The notes: a model not told the origin generated them from the sequence alone. 64,000 nt of DNA from Burkholderia sp. L27(2015) (GCF_009765705.1 NZ_LMUX01000004.1:124001-188000), one strand, 5' to 3'. Shown: positions 35,853 to 44,710, numbered from the stretch's first letter. Translations and numbers: made by a program.

Positions 35853-36566
35853 TTATCTGCTCGCGATCATATCGGCCAAGCGCTTGATCTGCCGCCCAGC
35901 CGCATCGAAATTCTCCGCAGCCAGCCACGCCCGATACGCTGTCCACAATGCGGCCCACTCGCCGTCGATAATCGAAAACCACGCGGTGTCACGGCTACGG
36001 TTTTTATAGACGATCGCCTGCCGAAAAACCCCCTCGAACTGAAATCCATATCGAGCGGCGGCAGCTCGAGACGGACCGTTGAGGTTGTCGCATTTCCATT
36101 CGAAACGCCGGTAGCCGAGTTCGTCGAACACGCGCTGCATGAGCAGGAACATCGCCTCGGTGCCCGCAGCCGTGCGCTGCAGGCGCTTTGAGTACGTGAC
36201 GTGTCCGACCTCGATGACGCCATTGGCGCGGTCTATGCGCATCAGCGCAAAGGTGCCGACTGCCCGACCGCTCGCCCGGTCGATGATCGCGTGATGCAGG
36301 GGATCGTTGCTCGCCGCCATACGTTCGAGATGAGCGCGGAAGACGGCGGGGTCCGTGAACGGGCCGACATTCAGGTAGGTCCAGTCGCGCTCATCAGGCG
36401 CTTCGCTGTAGGCCTCGAAGAGATCCTGGGCATGACGGTCGGGATCGACGGGCTCGATGCGGCAGTACTGCCCGTCGATGGGCGTGCGCGGCGGTTCGGC
36501 GCGAGTGGTCCAATCGGTCAGGGGTGTGCCTATGGGTTGTCCGAAAGCGTTGGTGAGCGATGGCAT
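35853..36566 (-). CDS. GNAT N-acetyltransferase, RimJ/RimL-like
   Basis: 237 residues. It has an N-terminal family start (LTDWTTRAEPPRTPIDGQYC), the acetyl-CoA region GHVTYSKRLQRTAAGTEAMF and a C-terminal RRFEWKCDNLNGPSRAAAAR typical of proteins that acetylate amino groups of ribosomal or small-molecule substrates. All parts are present. It is a single gene, with no partner in the surroundings. Confidence 0.9.
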   Translation of the reverse strand: MPSLTNAFGQPIGTPLTDWTTRAEPPRTPIDGQYCRIEPVDPDRHAQDLFEAYSEAPDERDWTYLNVGPFTDPAVFRAHLERMAASNDPLHHAIIDRASGRAVGTFALMRIDRANGVIEVGHVTYSKRLQRTAAGTEAMFLLMQRVFDELGYRRFEWKCDNLNGPSRAAAARYGFQFEGVFRQAIVYKNRSRDTAWFSIIDGEWAALWTAYRAWLAAENFDAAGRQIKRLADMIASR

Positions 36567-36808
36567 GTGATTCTCGTCAATAAGGGGGATGGACCGAAGT
36601 TACGTTACGGAAGGTACCTCACGAAGTTACCTCAATGAAGCCGCGCCATAAAGCACCACGCGAGGGGCTACCGAAGGAGCCAGCATGCACGCGCGGCGCT
36701 GGCGAACCACGATGCGCGCAATAGTAGGGTGTTGTCCGATTGCCGGCCCGTACAAGTGTGAATAGAATAAATTTCACTCAAAAAAAACCGACAACAGGAG
36801 ATCGCTAC

Positions 36809-37831
36809 ATGAGCTTAACCCGTAGGAGTTTCGGCAAGATCGCATTGGGCACCGCCTTGAGTGCCGCGGCTGCGGGCCGCAGCGTGTTTGCCCAGGGCAG
36901 CGGTGCGCAAACCATGAGTATGGGCTCGGTGCTGCCGGCGGCGCATCCCGCCTCGATCTGCCTGGCCGAGGCGTGCGACGCGATTCGCAAGGACACGGCG
37001 GGTAAGGTAGACATCAAGTTCTACCCCAGCAGCCAGCTCGGCAGCGAAATCGATATGCAATCGCAGATGCGCTCAGGTGCGCTTGAGTTCGCGAATCTCT
37101 CGGTCAGCTCGCTGCAGACCTTGGTGCCGGCGATCGGCATCCCCGGCACCGCATTCGCGTTCAAGAACTACGATACCTTGTGGCCCGCGCTCGACGACGG
37201 CGAACTGGGCGCGATGACACGCACGATCCTCGACAAGCTTGGCATCGTCGCGTTCAAGACGATGGATAACGGCTTTCGCGACATCATCTGCGGTACGCGT
37301 CCGATCGCTCAGGTGAGCGACCTCAAGGGCCTGAAGATACGCGTTCCGCCCAGCCCGCTGCTGACTTCGCTGTTCAGCGGATTGGGCGCCTCGCCCACCA
37401 CCATCAACCTCGGAGAAACCTATTCGGCACTGCAGACCCGTATTGCCGACGGCATGGAAAATTCGCTCGTCAATATCGAAGCGACCAAGGTCTACGAAGT
37501 GCAGAAATACTGTTCACGTACCGGACATAGCTGGGACGGCATGTGGGTACTGAGTAACAAACAGACCTGGAACGCCTTCCCCGATCCGATTAAAGCGATC
37601 ATCACACGTCATTTCGATGCCGCCGTTACCAAGCAGCGTGTCTTGTTCGCCAAGGCCCAGGCCGATGCGGTTTCCACCTTGCAGGCCAAGGGCATCGTCT
37701 TCAACACGCCGGATCGCGTGGCGTTCAGGAATGCGCTGGCGGCAGCGGGCTATTACCGCAACTGGAAGGCGAAGTTCGGCGCTCAGCCCTGGGCTGCGCT
37801 GGAGAAATACACCGGCCCGCTTGGTGCTTGA
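36809..37831 (+). CDS. TRAP transporter solute-binding protein DctP-like
   Basis: 340 residues from ATG at 36809 with AGGAG eight bases ahead. An N-terminal twin-arginine signal (LTRRSFGKIALGTALSAAAA) suggests Tat export. The DctP core is visible: VDIKFYPSSQLGSEIDMQSQ, LKGLKIRVPPSPLL, LGASPTTINLGETYSALQTR and VDG-type ADGMENSLVN. The Arg in KIRVPP normally binds the carboxylate of the ligand, so an organic acid is the probable substrate. It forms a two-gene unit with the DctQM fusion 42 bp downstream. Confidence 0.92.
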   Translation: MSLTRRSFGKIALGTALSAAAAGRSVFAQGSGAQTMSMGSVLPAAHPASICLAEACDAIRKDTAGKVDIKFYPSSQLGSEIDMQSQMRSGALEFANLSVSSLQTLVPAIGIPGTAFAFKNYDTLWPALDDGELGAMTRTILDKLGIVAFKTMDNGFRDIICGTRPIAQVSDLKGLKIRVPPSPLLTSLFSGLGASPTTINLGETYSALQTRIADGMENSLVNIEATKVYEVQKYCSRTGHSWDGMWVLSNKQTWNAFPDPIKAIITRHFDAAVTKQRVLFAKAQADAVSTLQAKGIVFNTPDRVAFRNALAAAGYYRNWKAKFGAQPWAALEKYTGPLGA

Positions 37832-37873
37832 GCGCAATAGTAACAACGGTAGTAATGACCCTTCGGACCTGTC

Positions 37874-39778
37874 ATGACGCCCAGCCATAGCGCAAGCGAA
37901 CCCGCCGTGTCGGCCCGTTACGCCAAACTCGATGCGGCACTCGGCTGGCTCACTGAGCTGCCGGCCGTCGTGCTGCTGGTCGCGGAGATCGTGATCCTGC
38001 TGGCCGGCGTGATCGCGCGCTATGGCTTCGATGCGCCGCTGACCTGGACCGACGAGCTCTCTACCCTGGTGCTGATCTGGCTTGCCATGCTGGGCGCCGT
38101 CGTGGCGTTGCGGCGCGGCACCCATATGCGCTTGACCTTGTTCGCCTCGTTGCTGCAACCCACGGCGCTTGCGTGGCTGCAGACGCTGGCCTCCGGCATC
38201 GTGATCGTGTTCCTGCTGATGTTTATCGGCCCGGCTTATCAGCATTGCATGACGCAGCTCATGGTCACGACGCCGGACCTCGAGATCTCGTATGCCTTTC
38301 AGGGTGCGGCGCTGGCGGTGGGGGCCGCGCTGATGTTGATCTCGGCCGTGTGCGACGTATGGCGGCATGCCACGGTGCGGCAAGTGCTGGGTGTCGCAGT
38401 TTTGCTCTTGCTGGTGGCGCTTGGCGGGTGGCTGCTTAAGCCGGTGTTCGCTGGGCTCGGCCAGTACAACCTGCTGATTTTCTTCGTGGTGTTGCTCGGA
38501 TTTTGCGTCGCCATCGGCGTGCCGATTGCGTTTTCGTTCGGCATCGCGACCATCGCGTATCTGGCCTTGTGCACCGGCAAGCCCTTGTCTATCGTCGCCG
38601 GTCGCATGGACGAGGGCATGTCGTCGTTGATCTTGCTGGCGGTGCCACTGTTCGTATTCCTGGGCGGCCTGATCGAGATGACCGGCATGGCGCGCGCCAT
38701 GATCAATTTCCTGCTGTCTCTGCTCGGCCATGTACGTGGCGGTCTCGAGTACGTGCTGCTGGGCTCGATCTACTTGGTGTCCGGAATCTCGGGCTCGAAA
38801 GCGGCCGATATGGCGGCCGTCGCGCCCGCGCTGATGAAGGAAATGCGCGAGCGCGGCGCGCGCGATGCCGATCTTGTGGCGTTGCTATCGGCCTCCTGCG
38901 CGATGTCGGAAACGATACCGCCAAGCCTGGTGTTGATTACGATGGGTTCGGTGACAGGCGTATCGATTGCCGCGTTGTTCAAGGGCGGCTTGCTGCCGGC
39001 GCTGGTGGGGATGGTGGCGTTGAGTGTGGTGGTGTTTTTCCAGACGCGCAGCACGCCATCGGTCCAAGAGAAGACTGAAAAGCAGCGGCCTGAAACGCGG
39101 CAGACTGAAAAACCGCGCGCCTCGCGTGCGGAAATCGCGCGTTCGTTTGTGATTGCGCTACCTGCCTTGGCATTGCCGTTCTTGATACGCACGCTGGTGG
39201 TCGAAGGCGTGGCGACGGCGACCGAGGTCTCGACCATAGGCATCGTCTATGCAATGCTGGTCGGGCTATTCATCTACCGGCGTTTCGATTGGCGGCGCGT
39301 CTATCCGATTCTGGTCGATACCGTTGCGCTGTCAGGCGCCATTCTGCTCATCGTAGGTTGCGCCACGGCGATGGCATTGGCCTTGACGCAATCGGGCTTG
39401 TCGATACGACTGGTGCAGGCGATGACCTCGATACCGGGCGGGAAGTGGGGCTTCATGGCCGTCTCGGTGCTGGCGTTCATTGTGCTGGGCAGTTTGCTCG
39501 AAGGCATCCCCGCGATTGTGTTGTTCGGACCGATGTTGTTTCCGGTTGCGCGCATTGCCGGCATCGACGAAGTGCACTACGGCATGGTGATTGTGTTCGC
39601 GATGGGCCTGGGACTTTTCGCACCACCGTTTGGCGTGGGCTTCTACACGGCCTGTGCGATCGGTCGCACTGCGCCGGAGCGCGTGATCGGCCGTGTCTGG
39701 CTGCATTTGGGTGCGCTGCTGGTCGCGTTGATTGTGATCGCGGCGGTGCCGTGGTTGTCGACCGGCTTGGTGAACTGA
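37874..39778 (+). CDS. Fused TRAP transporter permease DctQ-DctM
   Basis: 634 residues in one chain. Residues about 10-175 are the small DctQ subunit with four helices (LTWTDELSTLVLIWLAMLGA is the DctQ motif). A helix near 178-195 links it to the DctM subunit (about 196-632), with GVPIAFSFGIATIAYLALC, the MDEGMSSLILLAVPLFVFLG loop and AVAPALMKEMRERG. A charged, repeat-like insert (EKTEKQRPETRQTEKPRAS) at about 401-419 lies between the two halves of DctM. Fused DctQM is known in some TRAP systems. It drives sodium-coupled uptake with the preceding binding protein. Confidence 0.93.
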   Translation: MTPSHSASEPAVSARYAKLDAALGWLTELPAVVLLVAEIVILLAGVIARYGFDAPLTWTDELSTLVLIWLAMLGAVVALRRGTHMRLTLFASLLQPTALAWLQTLASGIVIVFLLMFIGPAYQHCMTQLMVTTPDLEISYAFQGAALAVGAALMLISAVCDVWRHATVRQVLGVAVLLLLVALGGWLLKPVFAGLGQYNLLIFFVVLLGFCVAIGVPIAFSFGIATIAYLALCTGKPLSIVAGRMDEGMSSLILLAVPLFVFLGGLIEMTGMARAMINFLLSLLGHVRGGLEYVLLGSIYLVSGISGSKAADMAAVAPALMKEMRERGARDADLVALLSASCAMSETIPPSLVLITMGSVTGVSIAALFKGGLLPALVGMVALSVVVFFQTRSTPSVQEKTEKQRPETRQTEKPRASRAEIARSFVIALPALALPFLIRTLVVEGVATATEVSTIGIVYAMLVGLFIYRRFDWRRVYPILVDTVALSGAILLIVGCATAMALALTQSGLSIRLVQAMTSIPGGKWGFMAVSVLAFIVLGSLLEGIPAIVLFGPMLFPVARIAGIDEVHYGMVIVFAMGLGLFAPPFGVGFYTACAIGRTAPERVIGRVWLHLGALLVALIVIAAVPWLSTGLVN

Positions 39779-39838
39779 ATGGGGCATGGTGCTCGCGCGG
39801 TACGAACACTGCTTTGACGGATCAGCCGATGCGGCAGC

Positions 39839-39889
39839 GTGCAGACGCAATGGATCGCAGTACAACATTGAAAGAAACTGCGTCTGCAC
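39839..39889. terminator. 11-bp inverted repeat between convergent genes
   Basis: GTGCAGACGCA (39839-39849) and TGCGTCTGCAC (39879-39889) are perfect inverted repeats with a 29-bp centre. The location between the 3' ends of dctQM and the GNAT gene suits a two-way terminator, but there is no T run and the loop is long. Confidence 0.35.
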
Positions 39890-39910
39890 CCGCAATGCAG
39901 CCAGCGAGAG

Positions 39911-40399
39911 TCAATTCGGCGTTGCGTCGGGGTCGGGGTTGGGATCGATATCGGCGCGGTTCAGGTTGTATCGGATGAAGCCGCTGTGCGGGGTGTATTT
40001 GTCGTAGAGGCCGCGCGCCCGGTAGTTGGTTTCGCGGGTGTTCCAATACACGCGTGCCCAGTTTTGTGCGCTCATCTGCGCCACCAGCCAGTCGATCAAT
40101 TGCTGGCCCACGCCGCCCGCGCGCAGCTCCGGCGCGACGAACAGATCCTGCAAATAGCACACCGGCGTGAGCGTCGAAGTGCTTTCGTGTATGACGTAGT
40201 TGGCCATGCCGACCACGCCCGCATCACGATGCTCCGCGACGATGCCGTGGATCGGGCTGGCCGGATCCATCAGGCGGCTCCAGGTCGAGCGCGTCAGCGC
40301 TTCGTTGGGCTCTCTTTCATAAAAGCGCGTGTAGCCGTCCCACAGCGTGCGCCAGCGCGCTTCGTCCCATGCTTCGATTTTTCGTACGACAGGGGTCAT
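39911..40399 (-). CDS. GNAT N-acetyltransferase
   Basis: 162 residues. It has the GNAT A motif CYLQDLFVAPELRAGGVGQQ, with R-x-x-G-x-G/A-like AGGVGQQ, and the typical WARVYWNTRETNYRARGLYD. Divergent from the MocR regulator with a 105-bp gap that contains a composite operator. The regulator may control it. Substrate unknown, perhaps an amine. Confidence 0.9.
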   Translation of the reverse strand: MTPVVRKIEAWDEARWRTLWDGYTRFYEREPNEALTRSTWSRLMDPASPIHGIVAEHRDAGVVGMANYVIHESTSTLTPVCYLQDLFVAPELRAGGVGQQLIDWLVAQMSAQNWARVYWNTRETNYRARGLYDKYTPHSGFIRYNLNRADIDPNPDPDATPN

Positions 40400-40455
40400 G
40401 ATGGCAATCTCGCAGGCAATATCAGGAAAGGATCAGGCTATAAATTAAGCCTTTT

Positions 40456-40501
40456 GTGGCACTATAAATAGATCCACTTGGAATCCACTCTATAGAGCCA
40501 C
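40456..40501. promoter_or_regulatory. Composite operator for the MocR regulator
   Basis: An inverted repeat GTGGCACTATA (40456-40466) and TATAGAGCCAC (40491-40501), 10 of 11 pairs, encloses two direct repeats ATCCACT (at about 40472 and 40484). MocR/GabR/PdxR proteins typically bind such direct plus inverted repeats. It ends three bases before the mocR ATG. Confidence 0.6.
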
Positions 40502-40504
40502 GAT

Positions 40505-41986
40505 ATGGACTACGGCTTTCTGTTTTCCGCGTTTGAAAACGAACTGCATGGTCGCAAGCTGACCCGGCAACGCAAGCTTTACGAGTGTCTGCGCCAGGCG
40601 ATCCTGGGTGGCAAGATCGCATCGGGCACGCGCTTGATGGCGACGCGCGCACTCGCGGACGAATTGAGGATGGCGCGCAATTCCGTGATCTATGCCTATG
40701 AGCGGCTTACGGACGAAGGCTTTGTCATCACGACGCGACACGGAACCGTGGTTGCACGCGTGGGTTTGCCGCCGACGCAGGGGTTAGCCCCGGCCGCCGA
40801 GCGCGAACCGCAATTGGCCGAGCGGGTGCGCGGCTTGCAGCGCGAACGCAACGTGCTCGATGACATGCTGCCGTTTCGCTCCGGTGTGCCGGCGCTCAGC
40901 GAGTTTCCCTTATCGCAATGGCGTATGTGTATGGAGCGGGCGCTGCGCACCCTGGGCGCGCAGCATCTCGGCTATGGGCATGCACAGGGGCACGCGCCGC
41001 TGAGGTTGGCGATTGCCGAATACCTCAAGGTCTCGCGAGGCGTGCGATGTACGCTCGATCAGGTGTTCATCACCGACGGCACCCAATCCAGCCTGGACCT
41101 TTGCGCAAGGGTACTGGCCGACAGCGGCGACTACGCCTGGCTGGAAAACCCCGGTTACGGCGGCGCGCGCTCGGCGTTTCAATCGGCAGGCTTGCAAGTC
41201 GTACCGGTTCCGGTCGATGCCGACGGTATGGCGCCCGATGCTGAGCAATGGCGGGAAACTCGCCCCAAATTAATCTACGTCACGCCGTCGCACCAATATC
41301 CGCTCGGCTCGGTGCTCAGTCTTGAACGCCGCTTGCAGTTGCTCGAAGGCGCGCGCGCGGCGGGTGCGTGGATTATCGAAGACGATTACGACAGCGAGTT
41401 CCGCCGCGACGGGCCGCCGTTGTCCGCGGTGCAAGGTTTGGTGGCCGATGCGCCAGTGATTTACCTCGGTACCTTCAGCAAGACGCTGTTTCCGGCGCTG
41501 CGGCTTGCGTTCATGGTGGTGCCGCGCAACCTGGCTGCGCCGTTGGCTAGAACGCTGGGCGAAATCGGCCGACGCGGGCGCTTGGCGGATCAGATCGCGC
41601 TGACCGAATTCATCGACAGCGGTTTGTTCGCGGGCCATCTGCGGCGCATGCGCAAGCTCTATGCGCAACGGCGCGATGCGCTGCTCGAAGCGCTCGAACG
41701 GCACCTGAGTCAGATAGTTACGGTATCGGGAGGCGCAGGCGGCATGCATTTGTCGGCGCGCTTGAACTTGCCGATTGCAGACACGCAAGTCAGCCGCGCC
41801 GCACTCGCGCAGGGCATGGTGCTACAGCCGATCAGCACCTATTGCCTGCCTGGAACGTCGAACGGGCATTACAACGGTTTCATGCTCGGTTATGCCGGGG
41901 TGCCGGCGCAAGACATCGACGGGCTGGTCAGAAAATTGGGTGGAATCATCGATATGGTGAGTCGACGCGGTGAGTCGACCCGGTGA
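40505..41986 (+). CDS. MocR/PdxR-type GntR-aminotransferase regulator
   Basis: 493 residues. An N-terminal GntR winged HTH (about 15-80: KLYECLRQAILGGKIASGTR, ALADELRMARNSVIYAYERL) is joined by a linker to a type I aminotransferase domain (about 120-480). The PLP-binding Lys is in GTFSKTLFPALRLAFMVVP. EDDYDSEFR carries the conserved Asp. Such proteins bind PLP and control vitamin B6, GABA or similar metabolism. The C-terminus is encoded by a 13-bp tandem repeat. Confidence 0.94.
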   Translation: MDYGFLFSAFENELHGRKLTRQRKLYECLRQAILGGKIASGTRLMATRALADELRMARNSVIYAYERLTDEGFVITTRHGTVVARVGLPPTQGLAPAAEREPQLAERVRGLQRERNVLDDMLPFRSGVPALSEFPLSQWRMCMERALRTLGAQHLGYGHAQGHAPLRLAIAEYLKVSRGVRCTLDQVFITDGTQSSLDLCARVLADSGDYAWLENPGYGGARSAFQSAGLQVVPVPVDADGMAPDAEQWRETRPKLIYVTPSHQYPLGSVLSLERRLQLLEGARAAGAWIIEDDYDSEFRRDGPPLSAVQGLVADAPVIYLGTFSKTLFPALRLAFMVVPRNLAAPLARTLGEIGRRGRLADQIALTEFIDSGLFAGHLRRMRKLYAQRRDALLEALERHLSQIVTVSGGAGGMHLSARLNLPIADTQVSRAALAQGMVLQPISTYCLPGTSNGHYNGFMLGYAGVPAQDIDGLVRKLGGIIDMVSRRGESTR

Positions 41987-42000
41987 GTCGACCCGGTGAG
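41956..42000. repeat. 13-bp tandem repeat across the mocR stop codon
   Basis: The unit GGTGAGTCGACCC occurs three full times (first copy has GC for CC) plus six more bases. The stop codon of the MocR gene is in copy three. Because 13 is not a multiple of three, gain or loss of a unit changes the end of the protein. Confidence 0.85.
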
Positions 42001-42096
42001 GCAAAACTCGTTGGAGGCGGCGAAGGTCGGGAAACGAGGTATTGAAGCAGGCGTCGATGCCCACGCCATCGAGGACAAAAATTCGTGAATGGCTGC

Positions 42097-42121
42097 ATTG
42101 CAAATGAGAATCATTTGCAAT
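42097..42121 (+). promoter_or_regulatory. Fur box
   Basis: ATTGCAAATGA-GAA-TCATTTGCAAT: perfect 11-bp arms around three bases. The inner 19 bp agree with the Fur consensus at 14 positions, with the core AATGAGAATCATT. It lies 54 bp before the start of the gene at 42175, in the promoter position. Confidence 0.85.
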
Positions 42122-42174
42122 TAGAATGGAATCTTGGCACCATACGTTCACGCCAAGCTATTTCAGGAGTAGCC

Positions 42175-42654
42175 ATGTATACCGAACAACAGCCCAGCCG
42201 CGATGTCGACCCGTTCGACGAAACCATCCTGTATCGTCACAACGGCCCCGAGTTGATCGTACTGGCCGCTTTGCGTGCGTGGCTACGGCCGCAATGCTCG
42301 GCGGTCGAAGGCAAGCTCGACTGGCGCGAAGCCTTGCTCGGCGCCGGTATGGGCGTGGACGCGATGGAGTGCTTCGACACGCTCTTGCGCTCGCTGCTTT
42401 ACGTTTCGCCGCGCCCACTCGATATGCGCTGCCGTTGCTGCCCGGCGCTCGCTAAAGACGAGGCGACCATACTGCAAGCGATCGGCTTGCTGCAACGCTC
42501 GCGTTTCGACGAAACGATAGCGTTGTTGGGCGGATGGCTGGAAGTGCCGGCTTTGAGCGGTGTGACCAAAACGATCTGGCGCTTTGCCGAAGCGTTGGGC
42601 GACGTTGGCTTGTTCATTCAGGTGCGCGAGCGCGACGTCCAGTATATGCAGTAG
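42175..42654 (+). CDS. Uncharacterised Cys-containing protein under a Fur box
   Basis: 159 residues from ATG at 42175 with AGGAG six bases upstream. The protein is soluble and mostly helical. A central DMRCRCCPALAKDEATIL gives a C-x-C-C cluster near 87-90. I see no signal peptide and no known domain. The Fur box upstream means iron represses it, so a role in iron handling, for example a ferredoxin-like carrier or an iron-sparing factor, is possible. That is only inference from control. Confidence 0.8.
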   Translation: MYTEQQPSRDVDPFDETILYRHNGPELIVLAALRAWLRPQCSAVEGKLDWREALLGAGMGVDAMECFDTLLRSLLYVSPRPLDMRCRCCPALAKDEATILQAIGLLQRSRFDETIALLGGWLEVPALSGVTKTIWRFAEALGDVGLFIQVRERDVQYMQ

Positions 42655-42685
42655 GGGCTGCGAGCATCGTCGATGCCGCAGCCCC
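42654..42685 (+). terminator. Strong hairpin directly after the stop codon
   Basis: GGGGCTGCG-A-GCATCG-T-CGATGC-CGCAGCCCC: 15 base pairs with one bulged A. It begins on the last base of the stop codon at 42652-42654. There is no T run, so termination would need Rho, or the hairpin protects the 3' end of the mRNA. Confidence 0.6.
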
Positions 42686-42766
42686 GCCGTTGGCGTCCCA
42701 GCTTCCTGAAGCCCCGCAGGCCTTACAAGCCCAACTGTCAGGTCTTTCCAGCCTTCTTCAGACCCT

Positions 42767-43582
42767 TCAGGCGTTTTGCGACGCCCCAATCTTATAGCGG
42801 TCCGCCGCCTGACTACGCGACAGATTCGGCCCAAGCGCCCGACGCGCGTTATCGAAGGTCGTGAAATCGGCAGCGTCCGGCAACGACGGGATCGTGACCA
42901 GTTCGTTCTGGTCGAGACCGGCCAGTGCCGCGTCGACCATGTCGTCCGGCGACATCACGATCTGCGTGGGCAGATAAGCGATGGGCACCCCTGCACGGTC
43001 CCAGAACTCGCTGCTGGTCGCGCCCGGCAGCACGGCTTGCACCCGTATCCCCTTGTTTGCCAATTCATGATGCAGCGATTGCGTGAAAGTCAGCACGTAA
43101 GCCTTCGAACCGGCGTAGGTACCGTTCAATATCTCGGGGGCGAGCGCGGCGATGGATGCGATGTTGATAATCAGCCCGTTGCCGCGTTCGATCAAACCGG
43201 GAACCACTGCGCTGGTCAAGCGGGTGAGCGCCGTGACATTCAAGGCAATCATGGTTTCGAGCCTATCGATATCCGTCTCGAACAGCGGCTTGGTAGCGCC
43301 GAAGCCGGCGTTATTGACCAGCGTGGTGATGGACGAATCCGAGCGCAGACGTTCTTCGACGCGGCGCAAATCGGCTTTGTCCGTAAGGTCAGCAGCGAGC
43401 ACCGACACTTTACGGCCGGTTTCGGCGGCGAGGCGCCCAGCCAGTGTGTCCAGGCGGGCCTGGTCGCGAGCCACGAGAATCAAGTCGTAACCGCGGCGTG
43501 CCAGACGGTCAGCGTAAATGGCGCCTATGCCCGTCGATGCGCCGGTAATAAGAGCGGTGCCTTGCTTGGCTTGCGTGTTCAT
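42767..43582 (-). CDS. Short-chain dehydrogenase (classical SDR, DltE/YqjQ-like)
   Basis: 271 residues from ATG at 43582. TGASTGIG cofactor motif near 13-20, NNAG at about 91-94, Ser in NIASIAAL and catalytic YAGSKAY. The pattern LVARDQARLDTLAG and the C-terminal region TLPS-like fit the YqjQ/DltE group acting on hydrophobic ketones or acyl chains. Divergent from an AraC/GlxA regulator that probably controls it. A much longer upstream frame crosses the regulator gene and is rejected. Confidence 0.91.
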   Translation of the reverse strand: MNTQAKQGTALITGASTGIGAIYADRLARRGYDLILVARDQARLDTLAGRLAAETGRKVSVLAADLTDKADLRRVEERLRSDSSITTLVNNAGFGATKPLFETDIDRLETMIALNVTALTRLTSAVVPGLIERGNGLIINIASIAALAPEILNGTYAGSKAYVLTFTQSLHHELANKGIRVQAVLPGATSSEFWDRAGVPIAYLPTQIVMSPDDMVDAALAGLDQNELVTIPSLPDAADFTTFDNARRALGPNLSRSQAADRYKIGASQNA

Positions 43583-43759
43583 TTTCTGAGTCCTCAATCG
43601 TATGATCGTAAGTGAACCGAAGATCGTCCCGGATCGACCGGTGCGAGGACCGAAGCGTAAAAGTTGGCGCGTCGGCGTTTCGGCTTGGGTAGTTGACGAA
43701 TGAATTCTATGGAAGTATCGTACGTCCTGAATGACATATAACCCTCCTTTTGAGACAAC

Positions 43760-44704
43760 ATGAGACAAATCGGGATTGTTGTGTTTCCGGGCTTTCAGAT
43801 CCTCGATCTGGTGGCGGCGTCGATTTTCGAGGTAGCCAATCAGGCAGGGGGCGAACCGGCATATCAAGTCCGCATGCTTTCCGAGCATGGTGGTTCGGTA
43901 TGCAGCTCTTCGGGGGTACGGATCGAGACCGAGCGTTTCGAAAGTCCGGTATTCGATACGGTGATCGTGACTGGGGCAATGCAGGTTGCGCCATCGACGC
44001 CCGGGCTGCTCAAATTTCTGAACGAGGTGCTGACGGCATCGCGGCGCACCGCAAGCATCTGCACGGGCGCCTATATCCTGGCCGAGGCCGGGATACTCGA
44101 CGGCCGTCGCGCCACCACGCACTGGGCGTATGCGCGTGATCTGCAGCGGCAGTTCCCCAAGGTGAAAATGGACGAGGATCGTATTTTTATCGTCGACGGA
44201 TCGGTATGGACTTCGGCCGGCATGACGGCCTGCATCGATCTATGTCTGGCGTTGGTGGAAAGCGACCTCGGCGCCGAGGTTTCGCGTACCGTCGCAAAGA
44301 AGATGGTGGTCTACCATCGCCGTACAGGAGGCCAATCCCAGTTTTCGGCAATGCTCGAACTCGAACCGAAATCGGACCGCATCCAGACCGCGCTGAGTTA
44401 CGCGAAGAATCACCTAAGCGAGAACTTATCGGTCGAACAACTGGCCGATGCGGCGAACCTGAGCCCGCGTCAGTTCAGCCGGGCCTTCCGGGTCGAGACG
44501 GGGCAATCGCCGGCCAAAGCGGTCGAAACGCTGCGGGTCGAGGCGGCGCGCTCGATGATCGAAGCGGGACGTCACTCGATGGAGCTGGTGGCGACGCAAA
44601 CCGGCTTCGCCGATACCGAGCGTATGCGGCGTGCTTTTATCCGTACTTTCGGTCAGCCGCCGCAAGCGATCAAAAGGGCCGCGCGTCTGCACAACGCGAT
44701 GTAA
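43760..44704 (+). CDS. GlxA-type AraC regulator with DJ-1/PfpI domain
   Basis: 314 residues. The N-terminal DJ-1/PfpI-like domain (about 1-170) has the nucleophile-elbow CTGAYILAEAG, Cys near 98. The C-terminal part (about 210-314) is an AraC double HTH with NLSVEQLADAANLSPRQFSR and FADTERMRRAFIRTFGQPPQ. The group is common next to SDR and isonitrile hydratase-like genes. It is divergent from the SDR. A -35/-10-like pair TTGACG-17-TATCGT stands at about 43692-43720. Confidence 0.93.
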   Translation: MRQIGIVVFPGFQILDLVAASIFEVANQAGGEPAYQVRMLSEHGGSVCSSSGVRIETERFESPVFDTVIVTGAMQVAPSTPGLLKFLNEVLTASRRTASICTGAYILAEAGILDGRRATTHWAYARDLQRQFPKVKMDEDRIFIVDGSVWTSAGMTACIDLCLALVESDLGAEVSRTVAKKMVVYHRRTGGQSQFSAMLELEPKSDRIQTALSYAKNHLSENLSVEQLADAANLSPRQFSRAFRVETGQSPAKAVETLRVEAARSMIEAGRHSMELVATQTGFADTERMRRAFIRTFGQPPQAIKRAARLHNAM

Positions 44705-44710
44705 GTGAGC

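Noticed and set aside
41956-42000. CRISPR-like repeats
   Set aside because: Units are adjacent without spacers; simple tandem repeat. No CRISPR array or cas gene in the window.
42767-44122. Long frame that would give the SDR a 180-residue N-terminal extension
   Set aside because: The extension lies antisense to the AraC gene and across the intergenic region; the ATG at 43582 fits the SDR family start.
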